A DNA stretch of 64,000 nt from Sinotaia quadrata (GCA_028829895.1 CM054183.1:16417975-16481974), one strand, 5' to 3'; shown: positions 1 to 14,901, counted from the first letter of the stretch. Numbers and translations: made by a program. The notes: generated from the letters alone by a model not told the origin.

Positions 1-133
1 AGAGAGTACCACACTGTTCAAACCTTCAATTTCTCAAGCACAGAGGGAAGAACAGACATGTTTTGCTATAGAAAAGAACAAAAACAAATAAAACAAGTGA
101 TAATCATAATGCACAATAGCACTTTCCACTCAC
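1..133 (-). other. NCoR intron, start
   Basis: Intron sequence following the donor of the last visible exon. AT-rich; nothing else recognised. Confidence 0.7.
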
Positions 134-253
134 CTTCCGTATTCTCTGGAACTAAAGGAACAAGTGGTTCATTGGTTTGCGGGTTGGTACCTAAGCGTCG
201 TGCAATACGGTTAAAGCAAGCTGAACAGCATTTTGTCATGTCATCTGTCATCT
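134..253 (-). CDS. NCOR: NCoR exon, Cys-rich module part 3 (last exon in window)
   Basis: Two bases complete Gln, then MTDDMTKCCSACFNRIARRL, GTNPQTNEPLVP and LVPENTE follow. C646, C647 and C650 (KCCSACFNRI) end the module. The donor is GTGAG. The acceptor is ATTTGTTTCAG, and the sequence just upstream belongs to a repeat whose other copies carry similar acceptor-like signals. Ends in phase 1, so the gene goes on below base 134 and leaves the window; SANT2 is expected next. Confidence 0.9.
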
Positions 254-3200
254 CTGAAACAAATATCTCTTGATATTATGCACATAGTCATCTCCAAAAG
301 AAACAGCAACTCGATACTATGCACAGTCATCTTTGCAAGAAATAGCTACTCTTGATTTTATGCACACAGTCATCTCCAAAACAAACAGCAACTATGATTA
401 TTATACACAGTCATTTCTGAAACAACAACTCTTGGGATTATAAATAGTCATTTCTGAAAGAAACATATACACAGTTTTTTGCCATATCTGATAAGAACCC
501 CCCAAAAAAAAACAAAAACAAAAAAACCCAACAACCCAGCAACTCCTGGTATTGTATGCCATTAAGAAAATTAATGTTTTCAGTCAACTCTGAACAAAAC
601 AGTTTCTCCTGATATTACACTTCATAGTTATTCAATAAGTCAAAAAGTACATAATGTTTTCAGTCAGCTCTGAAACAAAACAGCATCTCCTGATATTACA
701 CTTCATAGTTATTCAATAGGACAAAAAGTACATATTGTTTTCAGTCAGCTCTGAAACAAAATAGCAAATATTTTACAGTTATTTATAAAAAAGTCCAAAA
801 GTACATGTTTTCAGTCAGCCCTGAAACAGAACAGTATCTTTTGATATTACACTTCATAGTTACTTCAAAAAGATAAAACATGTAATGTTTTCATACAGCC
901 TTGAAGGTCATCATCTCCAGATTTTACAGAGCAAAATGCGTAAATAATTTCAGAAAGAAAGCGCAAAATTGTTAGTCAGCTCTGAAACAAAACAGTACCT
1001 TTCTATGTTATTCATCATTGCCGAAGGAAAATACACAAGGGAACTACTGCTAGAGCAGTGAAGAACTAGAATGACAAATCTTTATAAAAAGTAATTAAAA
1101 GCCAGTTAGTGACTGACAGTTAAATTATAAACAAAGAGAGTGGCTGATCATGTTTTGATAACTGCGGAAAGAGTGCTTTCATTTCCCTCCCCTTGCCTTG
1201 ATCATATCAAACACAACTAACAATGTCCTCGATCAAAAGTGTAGTCTGGGGAGAGACTTGATATGACTGACATAAAAGAGTCTGCAATTCTAGATTGCCT
1301 ATAAAGACACTCTGTAATGAGATTTATTATATGAGTAATAAAAAGCTGAGCTTCAGATAAAAATTTATTGGTACATAAGTACCAACATTCATTTTAATTT
1401 TTACAAGTACAGTGAATATTGGGGTTTTTTTATTTAAAAAAAAATCATGATCTCTATCAACTCTGAAATAAAAAAAAAACATTTTGCAGTTTTATACACC
1501 AAAGCTATTTCTAAAATAAAGTTCATCACATTTTCAGTTATCTCTGTGACAAATAACATGTCCCAAAGTTATATGCTCAGTTAGCTCTAAAATTTACCGC
1601 AAATCCCTATACAGTATAGCAGAGATATTTCTGAGAGAAAGTACACTGTGTTTCCAATCAAACATACCTTCTCCTTACAGTATATGCCACAGTTATTTCT
1701 GAACAGAGATTTCAACACTTTCCCCATCACTCAGGAACTAATAATACATACACTGTGGGTAATATCTGTAAGAGCAACATCATGGTAAGTACACTTTTAT
1801 CCATAAGCAGAAATTAAAAACAAATATTTTCCTAACGACAACTATTTAGTCAGAATGCTGTTGTTTTATATTTATGTTTTAAATAAAATTCTTTAATTTT
1901 AGTATATTATTCTGCATTGTTGCTTTATTTATTTGCATCTTATGTATTAAAGAAGTTATATCATTAGTTAGAATACAAACTTACGAAGGTCTTTGATGAT
2001 AGGTTCCTTGACTTCCTGTGGAAGTTCGTTCCACTTTGCTGGCAATGGTCTAAGGCGTTTCATCTTGCGCTTTGGTGTACGGCATGTAGGAATAGGACAT
2101 CTGTCACGCCTTAAATAATGATTATAAAAATCACAAAAGTGAAGAATAAACACACACCAATAATATTATACTGAAACATCACTGATATATATAAACTTAA
2201 TTTAAATTCTATTTTCACAAAAGGCCGTTTGCTGGTTCAGGCTCCCAAAACAAAATCTTTTCCTCTCAATTAAAGTCACTAGATCAAGCTTCCAACACAA
2301 TTTTCAAATTCAATTCCCTGTTCATGTAATGTCCCCAGGTCAAGCTCCCAACTGATAATAAACAACTGAACTGCTTGTTTGCTTTCTTGAATGATTCATT
2401 TTTCACTCATCAAAAACTATTTTATTACTCTTTGCAGTGACAAAACTGAAACATTCTAAAATAAGTGGCTATTTGAAACTGAAACATACTAAAATAAGTG
2501 GCTATTTGAAATACTGTTTGCTTTACAAAATTCTTGTAAATATTTTGAACACATTCATGGACAAATAAGTATTAATATGATCTTTTATTATGAATTCACT
2601 TTCTAAAAAGAGTTATACAAACAACTAGTTTTAATTGATTTAATCTATGACTTAAAAAAACAATTTCATACATTCATATTTGCTAATGAAATAAGTGCGT
2701 TATATGGGTGTATAAAAATGTTCAAATTTTAATGTTGACACAACAGGTGCTATTCTTATTATTTCTGTTTATTAGCATCTCGTATAATACAAGAATGAAT
2801 GTTTATCTTACTGTGTGTATCTACGACGGACAGAGCGGCAACGACAGCTACTGCATACTCGCATTTCTGGCTTCAATTCTGACTCACTGACCCCATAAAG
2901 GTCACAATTACCACGAGTAAGAGGCCTGCTCATGCCAAAGTCCTCTAAATGGGCTTTGCAGACAGAGCACTGGTGTGAACCTCCTGATTGAATGAGAGAA
3001 ACAGACTTGGTATATAAAAAATAAAATAAAAACAGGGTACAATTTCATTTAAAATAAAGAAAGAACATAAAAAATGATTACACATAATCAAAGAGTTAAA
3101 TACAAAGCACTGTGATAAAAAAAATAGCTGGACTTTCTTGTGTGTGTTCTATGTAAATTAAAAAATAAATGAAGGAATAAAGTAGACTCTCATAATGACG

Positions 3201-6200
3201 TCTGTCACGTGGACAGTCATTATGTGCTTAAAAGAAGAGACAAACATATAGGTCAATTGATAAACAAGGTTGTAATCATTATGCAAACAAAATCATACTA
3301 TGCACATACTATGCATGTCATTTATTTTGCAGGGAAAAGTATGAATTAGCAAACAAATTTTAAAGGTCTATCTGGCATTTGCTCACCATCTGAAGAACTT
3401 GCTTGACCAGTCCCAGCACTGCTGTCCTCTGATATTTCTGATCCCCTTTCTTTTTCTTCTTCTTTCTTGATGCTGAAATGGAAGTATATAGTAAATAGGA
3501 TGGGTTATGGTGGAAAAAGGTATGCTACCACCAAAAACACTTATTCCCTCCATTTACTCACCAATTTTTTTCTAATTTTTCTTTCTACTTACAAGGATTT
3601 AGCTGAAGGTACTACAAAAACATTTATGTAAAAAACAATGTTATGCATGTTTGCACAAATAGTACAAACATTTAGTTGGCTAAACAATGCCAAAACATAA
3701 CCCAAACCCTGGGGTCAGACACTAACCAAGTGGAAGCAACTGGATCAGTACTTGTAGAGGTAGGAGGCAGTAACGATGGCATCACCTCCTCTTTGATCTC
3801 CTCCTTAACAGTCACCTGTGGCTGCTGCTGTTGTTGTTGCTGTTGTTGCTGCTGTTGCTGCTGCTGCTGCTGTTGTTGAGACTTTTGCAGTGCCTTTTTG
3901 TTTCTCTTCATGTTTTGTTTCCGTAACAGCTGTTTATAGTTTTCACTCTTCTTTGTCAAATAATAGAACTGAATGCATTCTGGAACCCCCTAGCAAAGAC
4001 AAAGATCGCAATAAAAATAGCAGAACTAAATGCATTCTGGTACTCTCCAGCAAAGACAAATATCACAATGCAAAAAAAGATCTAATACAATTAAACACAT
4101 TAATCTTAGAAGGCACAAATAAGCAACTATAAGATTATAAATCACATCCAGGTATGCATAAATCAATATAAGAAAAACGTTTAAAAAAGGAATAATTATT
4201 TGTTATACTAACATTAGTGGTAGAAGAATGTTATAACAGAATGCAAAACTAGTATATAAACTCACCTTTCTAGGTAAGAAAGATGCAATGACAGGAAAAT
4301 TTTTGGGGTGTTGCAAGTATTTCTCCTTGAAAACTTGTTTCTCCTGTTCCGTCCAGTGGTTAAGATGTAGCTGCTCTTTGTATGCGGCCATGGGATCTTC
4401 TAGCAAACCGTTGTTGTTCAAGAATCGCAGCCGACGTTGTCGAGCATCCAACATCATTGGTGGGATGACAGCTAGCATCCTCATTTTTTTGTCCTCCTCC
4501 TGTTTAGTACAGGTTACAGTTGGAGTCAGTGGTAGAAAACGTGTTGCTATAGCAACAGGATTGGTTGTTTTCTTTTTTCTCTCCAACTGCCCCTTGGTAA
4601 AGAACATAGGGAGTCCAGAAGTAAAAGAGAGAGGACAGTGATTAACAGTTGTTGAATGAGAGACTTGTGAATAAACTGCAAATAAATGAACGTGAGGATG
4701 GAGGGAATAGGCTGCAATAACGACAGAGGTTAAAACAGTGTTTAAAGAGATGCAGATGATTAAACTGCAAAACTCTCTTTAAATCTTATTTTGTATAAAG
4801 AAAATTTTCTTAACAAAGAAACATAAAGTTTATCACAAGAAAATGCTAAATCAGAATATGTTAATTGCTGCTGTGTTGGAGATTATGATAGTTTTAAAAA
4901 GATAATAATAATTTGCTCATTACTGCTGTCTAGATGTCATATAGAATGATGGAACATTACTAAAGAAATTAAGATATGTCACTCAGCACTAGAGAAGTAC
5001 TGAGTGAACTGGTGTCTGTCCTTGCAACCACTGACCCCCAAACTGTTCAAATCAAAAGTGTGACTAGCATTAAAGAATAGTTCAACAATGAACAGCATTT
5101 GGTAACATACAAAAGTACTAGTTGTCCCTTTCTTTTCCCCAGACCACCCACTGTAAATCAAAGATTGCAAACCCAGTCAATTCAAATAAACAATAGTCTA
5201 TATGCTTACCTCCTTTGTAACAGTTGCCAACAAACTTTTGTAGTAAAAAAAAATTACTTGTTAGCACTGGCACTGATTTTCATTAAATTTTATTAGTGGA
5301 TTAAGAGAAACTAAGAGAAAAATGGAAACTGAGATGAGAAAGTGAGGAAAAGAAAGAAGGAAAGAGAGAAATGTTCAAGACAGCTACAAGAGAAAGACAG
5401 AAAGAGCATGCAAGAAAGTGAGAGAGAAAGACAGTGGGAGAGAACAGAGTGGCTGGGGAAAAAACAGCAAGTGACAAAAGGACAGAATGGAGAGAGACTG
5501 GGCAGTGAGAGAAAAAAAAGAACATGCACTTCTGTCTAAGATACTTTTTTATTGTGTGTGTGAACATTGGTCATCGTCCACATTCCACTGACATATTGCA
5601 AAGTGTTGATCCTGATGTCATTAAAGCCATTTGTCCATTAACATAAATGAAGATTTGAATGTGGATGAGATGCATGAAAAAACAGTTCTCCTGCAGAGCA
5701 ATTCAGGATACAAAATTCTGTCCCCTTGACAGGCATTGCATGAAACAAAATAGCACTGCAAACAACAAATGACTATCAGCATTGGTAACATAATGAGTAA
5801 ATAAATCTGCACTTATTACTGTGATCACCAACACAAGTACACTATGTCCTCTGGGTTTCTGAAATATCTCCAAAGACAAAGAAGTTGAGATTATGATCCT
5901 GTGCTTGTTAATTTTCTCTAACATAACATTTAAGGACTCCGCACAAGATAATACATGTGTCATTAACTGCCACAGCAAACATGTTTTATTGGGGGAAGTT
6001 AAATGTATTATGAAAACATCCCTACAACTAGTGGTGAATAATTATACATATTACATATATAAAAAGATATGTTAACTTTTATAATCTGACCCAATTTTAT
6101 ATTATGGTAAAAAGTATGTCAAAATGTAATAGCAGACTGCAAGTTTTCAACTGCAAGGAAAATGATGAAAGAAACTTGTAAATACATATAGCAAGTAGCC

Positions 6201-9200
6201 TTTTGGAATCTACTTTAGCAGAATACTTCAAATTGATAAGAATTAAGTACATTCACAACACTTATTATATAAGTGCTGACTGGTTGCTGCTAAATTGCAC
6301 TACAAGTCTGAATCACTTTAGGAATATGGTAGTATGATGAAGATCTATATTACAAGGATCCATACTCACTAATACACACACCTTAGCCTTTCCCAACACA
6401 TTCATGTGTATTTATCTCTACTTTAATTATTAATCAATCAAGAGACCACAAAGAATGTTAGCACATTATTTTAATTATTAATCAATCAAGAGACCACAAA
6501 GAATGTTAGCACATTATTTTAATTATTAATCAATCTAAAGAAGAATGTTAGCATATTACATTAATTATAGTATTAATCAATCTAGAGACCACAAAGAATG
6601 CTAGCACATTACTTTAATTATCAATCAGTCAAGAGACCACAAAAGAATGTTAGCACATTTATGTGTATTTATCTCTACATTAATTATCAATCAATCAAGA
6701 GACTACAAAGAATGTTAGCATATTTTTATATGTATTTATGTGTATATTAATTATTATTCATTCAAGAGACTACAAAAAATATTAGCACATTTATGTGTAT
6801 TTATCTGTACATTAATTATCAATCAATCAAGAGACTACAAAGAATGTTAGCATATTTTTATATGTATTTATCTGTATATTAATTAATTATTAATCAATCA
6901 AGAGATTACAAAGAATGTTAGCACATTTATGTGTATTTATCTGTACATTAATTAATTATTAATCAATCAAGAGACTGCAAAGAATGTTAGCACATTATGT
7001 TTATTTATCTCTACATTAATTATTAATCAATCAAGAGACTACAAAGAATGTTAGCATATTTATCTGTACATTAATTATTAATCAATCAAGAGACTACAAA
7101 GAATGTTAGCACATTTATATGTATTTATCTGTACATTAATTATTAATCAATCAAGAGAACAAAGAATGTTAGCACATTTATGTGTATTTATCTGTACATT
7201 AATTATTAATCAATCAAGAGAACAAAGAATGTTAGCACATCTTTCTTGCCTGACTTTAAACCACTGTTTATGTATATATGCATGCTACTATTCTATTCTA
7301 TCAAATATTTGAGATAAGCAAGATTTTTACCATTTATGTAAATAGTAGTTATATTAAATATCACAGAGCACTTTGCCTGTTTTAAGATATTTTTTCAGTC
7401 ATTAGCATTCTTTGGCATATTTGAAATGCCATGCCATTATTTCATCATAATTAATTGTGAGTGGCTGAAGTATTGTTAATTCTCCGAAGTGTCACCAGTC
7501 ATTGATTTGAAGCATCAAATATAAGATGCCTAAAAATGCAAACCTTAATGAATCTTTCCTAAGATAATACATGTTTTATTTTTGTGTTATATATTTTGTG
7601 AAAACATTTGTATTATTATGGGCGGAGGCCTTTACAAAGCACAGACCAAACAGGCACAAATGATAAATTCTAAACTAAAATGTAATAAAAAGAACACCTC
7701 AAACATGGTTAGTGTAACAAAGCAATATAACATTAAATTGAAGGATTGTTCATCATTAGTATATTTATTTTTACTCTTACTATAAATAAATAATGATAGC
7801 TAATATTAATGTATTATACCATAAATCTATTTGAATTAACAATATAAAATTTAATAACAATTAAAATAAGAGGTTCTGTCAAGCTGAGTTTAAAATATGT
7901 ACTCTTGTCACTCACATAAAATATTAATTTTACAAATAGTTAATCAAAGAGTAATCGTTTATTTCTCTCAAAAACTTTCATTAAAACCCTAACTTTTCTT
8001 TTGCATTCAATTCTTTTACATGTTTTAGACAAATATATTTCAACAACAAAAGGGTGCCTGCCATTAAATGAAAAGCTCAGATTTTTATACTGTTACCCTA
8101 TTTCTAAAATAAAAATTTAAGAATCCAATATAATCTTCTTTAAAGTTCTCACTAATTAAGAAGATCTTATTTATTCTATGTGTTTCTTTATTAAATTAAC
8201 AACAAAATATTTTTTTGAAGATAGCACTTGATCAAATTGTACATAAACTTTGGAAAGGGCCACTATTGTAATATAGTACAGTAATATTATCAACAAGCAT
8301 ACAAATACATGTACTATGAGCAATTAAAATTATGGAGCATGCTTGTATAACAGTAACAATAATTGATGATGTCCAACAAGCACACTATAAAACCAAATTC
8401 AATTATACAGCAAAAGAAAATTTGTAAAAAATCAATAAAATTCAACTTAAAAATATCATGCATATAAACAAATAAACATCAGATAGTGTCTTTAGAATGA
8501 AGACTTATGTCTCACCTCTTGCTCATGCAAGCCATCCATAATTTGTTCTAATTCAGCCTCGCTGCGAGCATAGCCACCAATGTTGCTACGGGCAGTCACT
8601 TTGCTAAACATAAAACCCAAAGAGAACCTGTAATCTCTGCTTCCAACTCACTATCTGCAAAACACTCTGAATGGAGACATAGCCATGCAAATGCCACAAA
8701 AATGTAATTTACTAGCAATCAGAAGCTGTCTTACTTTAAGTTACTTTAAAAGAAATATTATTACTTTGATTATCAGGTAACTGAAATAATAACTCTCAAT
8801 AATAATTAAATACATTATTCCTCTATTTCTTTCTGTAAATACTAAGTGAATGTAGTCCATACAATAATAAAAATATTTTCTAATAATGAAATTAGAAGCA
8901 AAAAAACAAAATAAAATTGCACTTTAACTAGAGAATCAACATTCTTTTCTTCTTTTTCTTGAATCAAATTAACGATAACACTAAAATTAAATTAAAATAA
9001 CACTGCAATAAAGATGTGATTAGAATGAAACTGATACTTCAATGAAAGATGAAATTATGCAAGATTATTATGAAATCGATACTCCAATGGATGTTGCCTT
9101 TAGGGAAGATAAAGAAATTCTGCTACAAGAAACATTCATATTCCTTAGGGTTTGTGACACCAATGCCACCTAGTTAATGGTTATGATTATTATTATTTAA

Positions 9201-12200
9201 TTAATCATCCATAACTAATTACAAGTGATGAGAATCTTAATTTATATTATTAATAATTCTCCAGCAGAACCACTCATCTCTCTCACTTGGCAGATATGTG
9301 GGCAATGCAGGCACTGTAAATGTTTTCTCTCTTCCACAACATTAAAGACAAACAAACATTTACTGTCACACAATATTTCCATAGGTGGAAAACTTCTTAT
9401 TACTAAAGGAGAAGATAAATCTGTCTTTTAATCTATATTTAGTGAGCCCCTATCCACCCACTTTCTTCTCCAACATAAGGTTATCAATATGTGTATGAAG
9501 GTCAATAAATTTATTAAATCAACAAATATACATATAACAAATACAATGAAAATGATTGACATCAATATTTCCATGAAACCACATTAGAATAATTTTAATA
9601 TCTATATAGTCTTATATCCTATCACACAATTCAACAGATCGGTGTCAATACAAATCAGAGGAAAGTTCTTATTAGAGAACAGAACTGGAGTTATTAGAGA
9701 TAAGCGATAATAGTTTCTATGTAATAGGCAATGTCCCAGTAGTCTTTTTGCACACTTTTTGTAACAAAGGCATAAGTTTATGTTTACATTAATACTGTCA
9801 ATTCAACGTGCTTCCCTTCTCCAGTTGTTGAGCACTGGTTAGCTTGCTATTCTCTCAAGGCTAACCTGAGCATTTTTGATCTGCTTAGAATGTATCATAA
9901 ATATAACTCTTCTATCTTAAGTCTTAATGTCTGGTTTGTCCAGAATTCTAGAAATACTTTCCTTCCCTGTACATAGCTATAAAGAACGCGCACACACACG
10001 CACACGCACACGCACACACACACACACACTCAAAATGTCAAGGGAGATTAAATAAGAGACTGATACCAGCATCAGTAACAAATTAAGGAGTGTTAGACAA
10101 ACTTGGTTCAAAACTGAAGTAGAGATAATATTCATCAATTTCAAACAAAAATTGTTTTGGAAAGGAAAGACATTTTTTTCACATTTCGATTTTTGGGGGA
10201 GTTGGTAGTGCTGTCAAAGACAAAGATTCTCACACTAAATTTGAGTGTGGTGTGTGTGTGTGTGTGCATGTGCATACTAGCATGTGTTTGACTGTTTATT
10301 TGAATGTAGGAGTCCACACATTGCTTATGTTGGTTGTGAGCCCCACCATATGGTTTTGTTAGGCTCACCTTCCGAACCGCTCCTTGTCCTCACGATTTTT
10401 TTTAATTTCTGGGAACACCTTTTCATAATATTCTCGTGTTCGCGCATCCTTGGCTCTTAAATGCAGAAAGAATATTACATTTAAGTCTAAGCACAAAAAA
10501 AACTATGCATCAACTAAAACTTTAAATAACAGAAGGAAAAAAATTCATTATTTTATTGAATTTACATTAATATTATGATGCATTTATAGTTAGATTTTTT
10601 TATTATCACTTACTATTAGTAATTTATTAGGATATGAAACCAGAACAAAAAGAAAATTTGAAATGCTTTTTGTAGGGTTTGAATAGTCTTATCATCAGAC
10701 TACACACTTACTAATAACACTTTTAACAGATGAACAATGAAAATGCATTAAAAAAATATTACATGTAAAAGGTAAACTTATCAGACCAGGATGACTCTAA
10801 AATGCTAAAAACAACAACAATGAAAATGTGAATATCAAAGGTAATAAAAGAGAGTGGTGTAATGAAAGGAAATAATGTATATCTACAATATTATAAACAA
10901 TTAGAAGTGTGTTTTTTTTCTAATTAAAAAAAAAAAAAGAAAGAAAGAAAACCAAACCCCAAGAAAGTGCTTTTTAAAAATTTCTTCCAAATAAATCAAA
11001 ATGGTTTTTATGTACCCAGAAGTGCATTTTAGGGAAAAAGACATACTTTCGCTTGGCATTATTCTCAATCTTCTCCATCTTTTTCAGCCATTCTTGCATT
11101 AGCTGGTCATAGCGCTCAGTCAGGTAACGCTCCTAAACAGAAGACATTCAGATCTAAAAAAATAGTCATATATTAGTAAAATGTTATTATTATGTGATGG
11201 TGTGTGTGTGTGTGTGTGTGTGTACCAGGATGTTTATGTATATGTGGTGAAGTCTTGTTCCTGTAATTATTTCAAAGATTAAAAAGTAATAACAAACAGA
11301 ATGGAGTGTGAAGAACTATGTGGACTGTTGATTTTCTTAAACATAATTTCTAAACATTAACAATATGGCTGAAAAGATTTCTGGAAACTGTAATTATGAG
11401 CCCAAGATTTTATCTCATTCTGTTAACATTTATAGAATTAACTCTTACTTTAAAACTAATAGTCAATTACATAATGTAAATGCAATGTATGCACTTATTG
11501 AAAACAATAATTTCATTATTAATAAGATGACAAACTGTTGTAGATCTGTTAGAGTGAATTATTCATTAATTTTTGCTTCCAGATAAAGCAGACATAACAA
11601 GGAGAAATTCTTTAGCTTTGCAGCGATCTAAATTGGCCAACAGTTTGATAAACACCTGAATTTTTTTCATTTTAACTGGACTTATTGAAATTTTAAAAAA
11701 ATAGTGCATAAATTAAGAAAAGGATTTAATCTTTTAAAGGAGATAGACAATCTACTGAAATCTGACCTCAACTTCATTAAATTTGCTATAGCAAAATGTT
11801 AATTATACTTGAGTAACAATGAAAACAACAATCTCACAATCTTCTCATTATATAAAAGTCTAAATCAATGTCTTCATTCTCTATTTATCAATCATAAAAT
11901 TTCAACAGTACTTCTTGAAACTGCACAAGAAATAAAAACAACCCTTTGTTATTCACATGTAAATTATAATTAATGTACTTATAATTTATTTTAATCCTTT
12001 AGCTCTTCAAATCAGCAAACCAAATAAATATTTTCCAAATTAAAATTAGTGTTCAGTGATGCATTTCAACCTATACAGGAAATTTTATTCACAATTCAAT
12101 CCCAGTGAAAGCAAAAGGCAACCAAGCCAACAACCATTTGAGCTCATTGTTCACTAAGAACCACCAATAAAAGCCATCATTCTCAAATAGGCTAAGAACA

Positions 12201-14867
12201 ATTTCAAGTCATTCCGATCTATAACCCTCAGCCAGTAATAAATGTAAATTTATGCCATCCAGACAGAACAATCACTATGCAGACCCCTTCAATACATGTA
12301 ATCATAACACTTCAAACTAATACTAACATTCCACAAGAGTATTCTGTTTGTGTGTGTGTGTAAGCACGCACGTGCATGCATTTGTGTTTGTGAATGTACA
12401 ATAAAGAGCACCAAATTACAAATTATACTGATTTTCAATCAAAATGTAAATATTTTCCCTTATATATATATATATATTTCCATTAAAAAAAACCCAATAA
12501 ATTTAAAAATGAAAATCCATTAAATTAATGGTAAATACATGCATAAATGAAGAAAAGGAGAATGTTCTCTCAGAGATTTCAAAAGGATAACTCTACTGCT
12601 CTTTGAATTATCTAGACTTTCTAAGAGGACATGACAGAAAGGAAAAGCTCTAAAATGTATTCTTTCCACACCTAGAGCACAATACCTATTTATTCCCTAC
12701 TTTTTAGGCAGAACAAGTTAATGGTGTGAAGTAACATAACCTTTAATAACTTCCACAGCCACCCTAACTCCAAACCCTCCTTCTACCCCATACATCCTTC
12801 TAATGTCTATTGTGAGGTAAAGGCAAAACCGTTGTCAACAGTTCTCAAAAAGGTTTGTTATAATGTTTTTGTTTTTGTTTTAAGAAGAAAAAAAGTAAGA
12901 CTTATATTGGTACAACTTGTCTGATGTATTAGCCCCAAATTAAAATATGCTTAATATATATGCTCTGAACTAGCAAAAATGTTAAGCCCATTGTTGAGAA
13001 TTTTAAAAAAAAACTTTATTCTAGTCCGCCACAACTTAATAGTGTTTACCAAAAACCTGATGGGGAGTTATTTTTAAAGGAAAATGCCAGGCCATAACTA
13101 GTTCATGCTGATTATCCTTGCAACAAGGTACGGACACATTAAAATATTGATGGTATGTTACCAGATTTGTAGTTGCATGAGAGAAATTTGTTTATTAACC
13201 CTTTTCCTTTCTTTCTTTGGGGGTGCGGGAAAGTGGTGGTTCTGTAACACATGAAAATGCTAGTAAAGAAGAAAAAGTGCTTGTGTGTGCGTGCGTATGT
13301 GTGGTTTCACACCACCAATATGAAGACATGTTATTCACAGGTCTGCAGGTAAAGTATGCGTTTGTTTCCAGGCAAGACAAGAGATATATATTCCATTGCA
13401 CACATGGAAGCAAGCATGATGGTGACTACTTAGGGTGATGGCCGTTTCTGGTCTGGGCCAATTTCACAGACCATGCATGATGGTGACTACTTAGGGTGAT
13501 GGCCATTTCTGGTCTGGGCCAATTTCACAGACCAAGCATGATGGTGACTACTTAGGGTGATGGCCGTTTCTGGCCTGGGCCAATTTCACACCAAGCATGA
13601 TGATGACTACTTAGGGTGATGGCCATTTCTGATCTGGGCCAATTTCACAGACCAAGCATGATGTCCAATATTTTTCAATGTTTCAAAGTGAGGAATGCAA
13701 AAGTGTTTCAAAACTGTTCAGAATATACTGATATTTTAAAAAAGTGAGAAATCCAAGTGTTTCAAAATTGTTCAAAATATAATGAATGTTATATTTTAAA
13801 AAAGTGAGGAATCCAATAGTGTTTCAAAACTGTTCAGAATATATACTAAATGTTATATTTTAAAACAGTGTTTCAATGTGTTTACAGAGTCTGATGTCCA
13901 AAAGCATTTCTTCTCTCTCTTGACAGAGTTAAATGTCCAAAGCCCCTAACTAAGAAAGAGAAAAGTTCAGTTACATAGAGTTATGTAGAGCCAATGTTCA
14001 ATATATTGACATAGAATTAAATTTCTAAAGCCCCAACCCTACCCAATCTCCCCACAATCAGTCCTTGGTGCCCAAAATGTTAAGTGTTTGTTTCATGTTT
14101 CTTAAAAAAAAATAAATGATAATTAACCTCAGGACCCTGATGTCCAAAATGTTTCCAAAAATGTTGACATAGAGTTACATTTCCAAAAGGTTTTTTCTCC
14201 CCAATATTGATTAGATACACAGATCTTAATATGTTTTAAAGATGCTTACACAGAGTTAGATGTCTGAAAGTAGGGTTTTTCCTTTTACAAAAATTATTGA
14301 CAACACAGACCTTGATATCCAAAATGTTTCAAAGATTGATGTCTGAAAGCAATTTTTAAAAAAACAACAAAACAATTGGCAAACACAGATCTTGATGTCT
14401 AAAATGTTTCAAAATGTCTGGAAGTGTTTCTTTTCTTTTTTTAAAAATGATCAGCAACACAGACCTTGATGTCTAAAATATTTCAAATATGTTAACAAGA
14501 GAGTTAGATGTCTGAAGGTGTTTGTTTATTTTTTAAATAAAAAAAAAAAGTACAGTTACACTATGTTACCGAAATGTTGCAAAGATGTTAACAAGAATTA
14601 GATGTCTGAAAGTTCCTCCTTCCCATACATATACAAAATGATCAGCAACACAGACCTTCAAGACCGACATGTTGAAAGATGTTAACGGAGTTCGATTTCT
14701 GAAAGTCTATTTCTTGTGTGCCACTGAAAAAAGATTAGTAACAACAAACCCTGATGTCTAAAGTGTTTCAAAGATGTTAAAAAAAATTTTGATGTAAGAA
14801 AGTGTTTTATTCCTTTTTTAAAAAAAGAATATTATCAATAACAGTTAGATATCTAAAAGTCCCCCCC

Positions 14868-14901
<34 letters not shown>

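Noticed and set aside
5301..5567. Minus-strand frames rich in Ser, Phe and Leu
   Set aside because: They come from a purine-rich (GA/AAG) stretch of intron; the composition explains the lack of stops.
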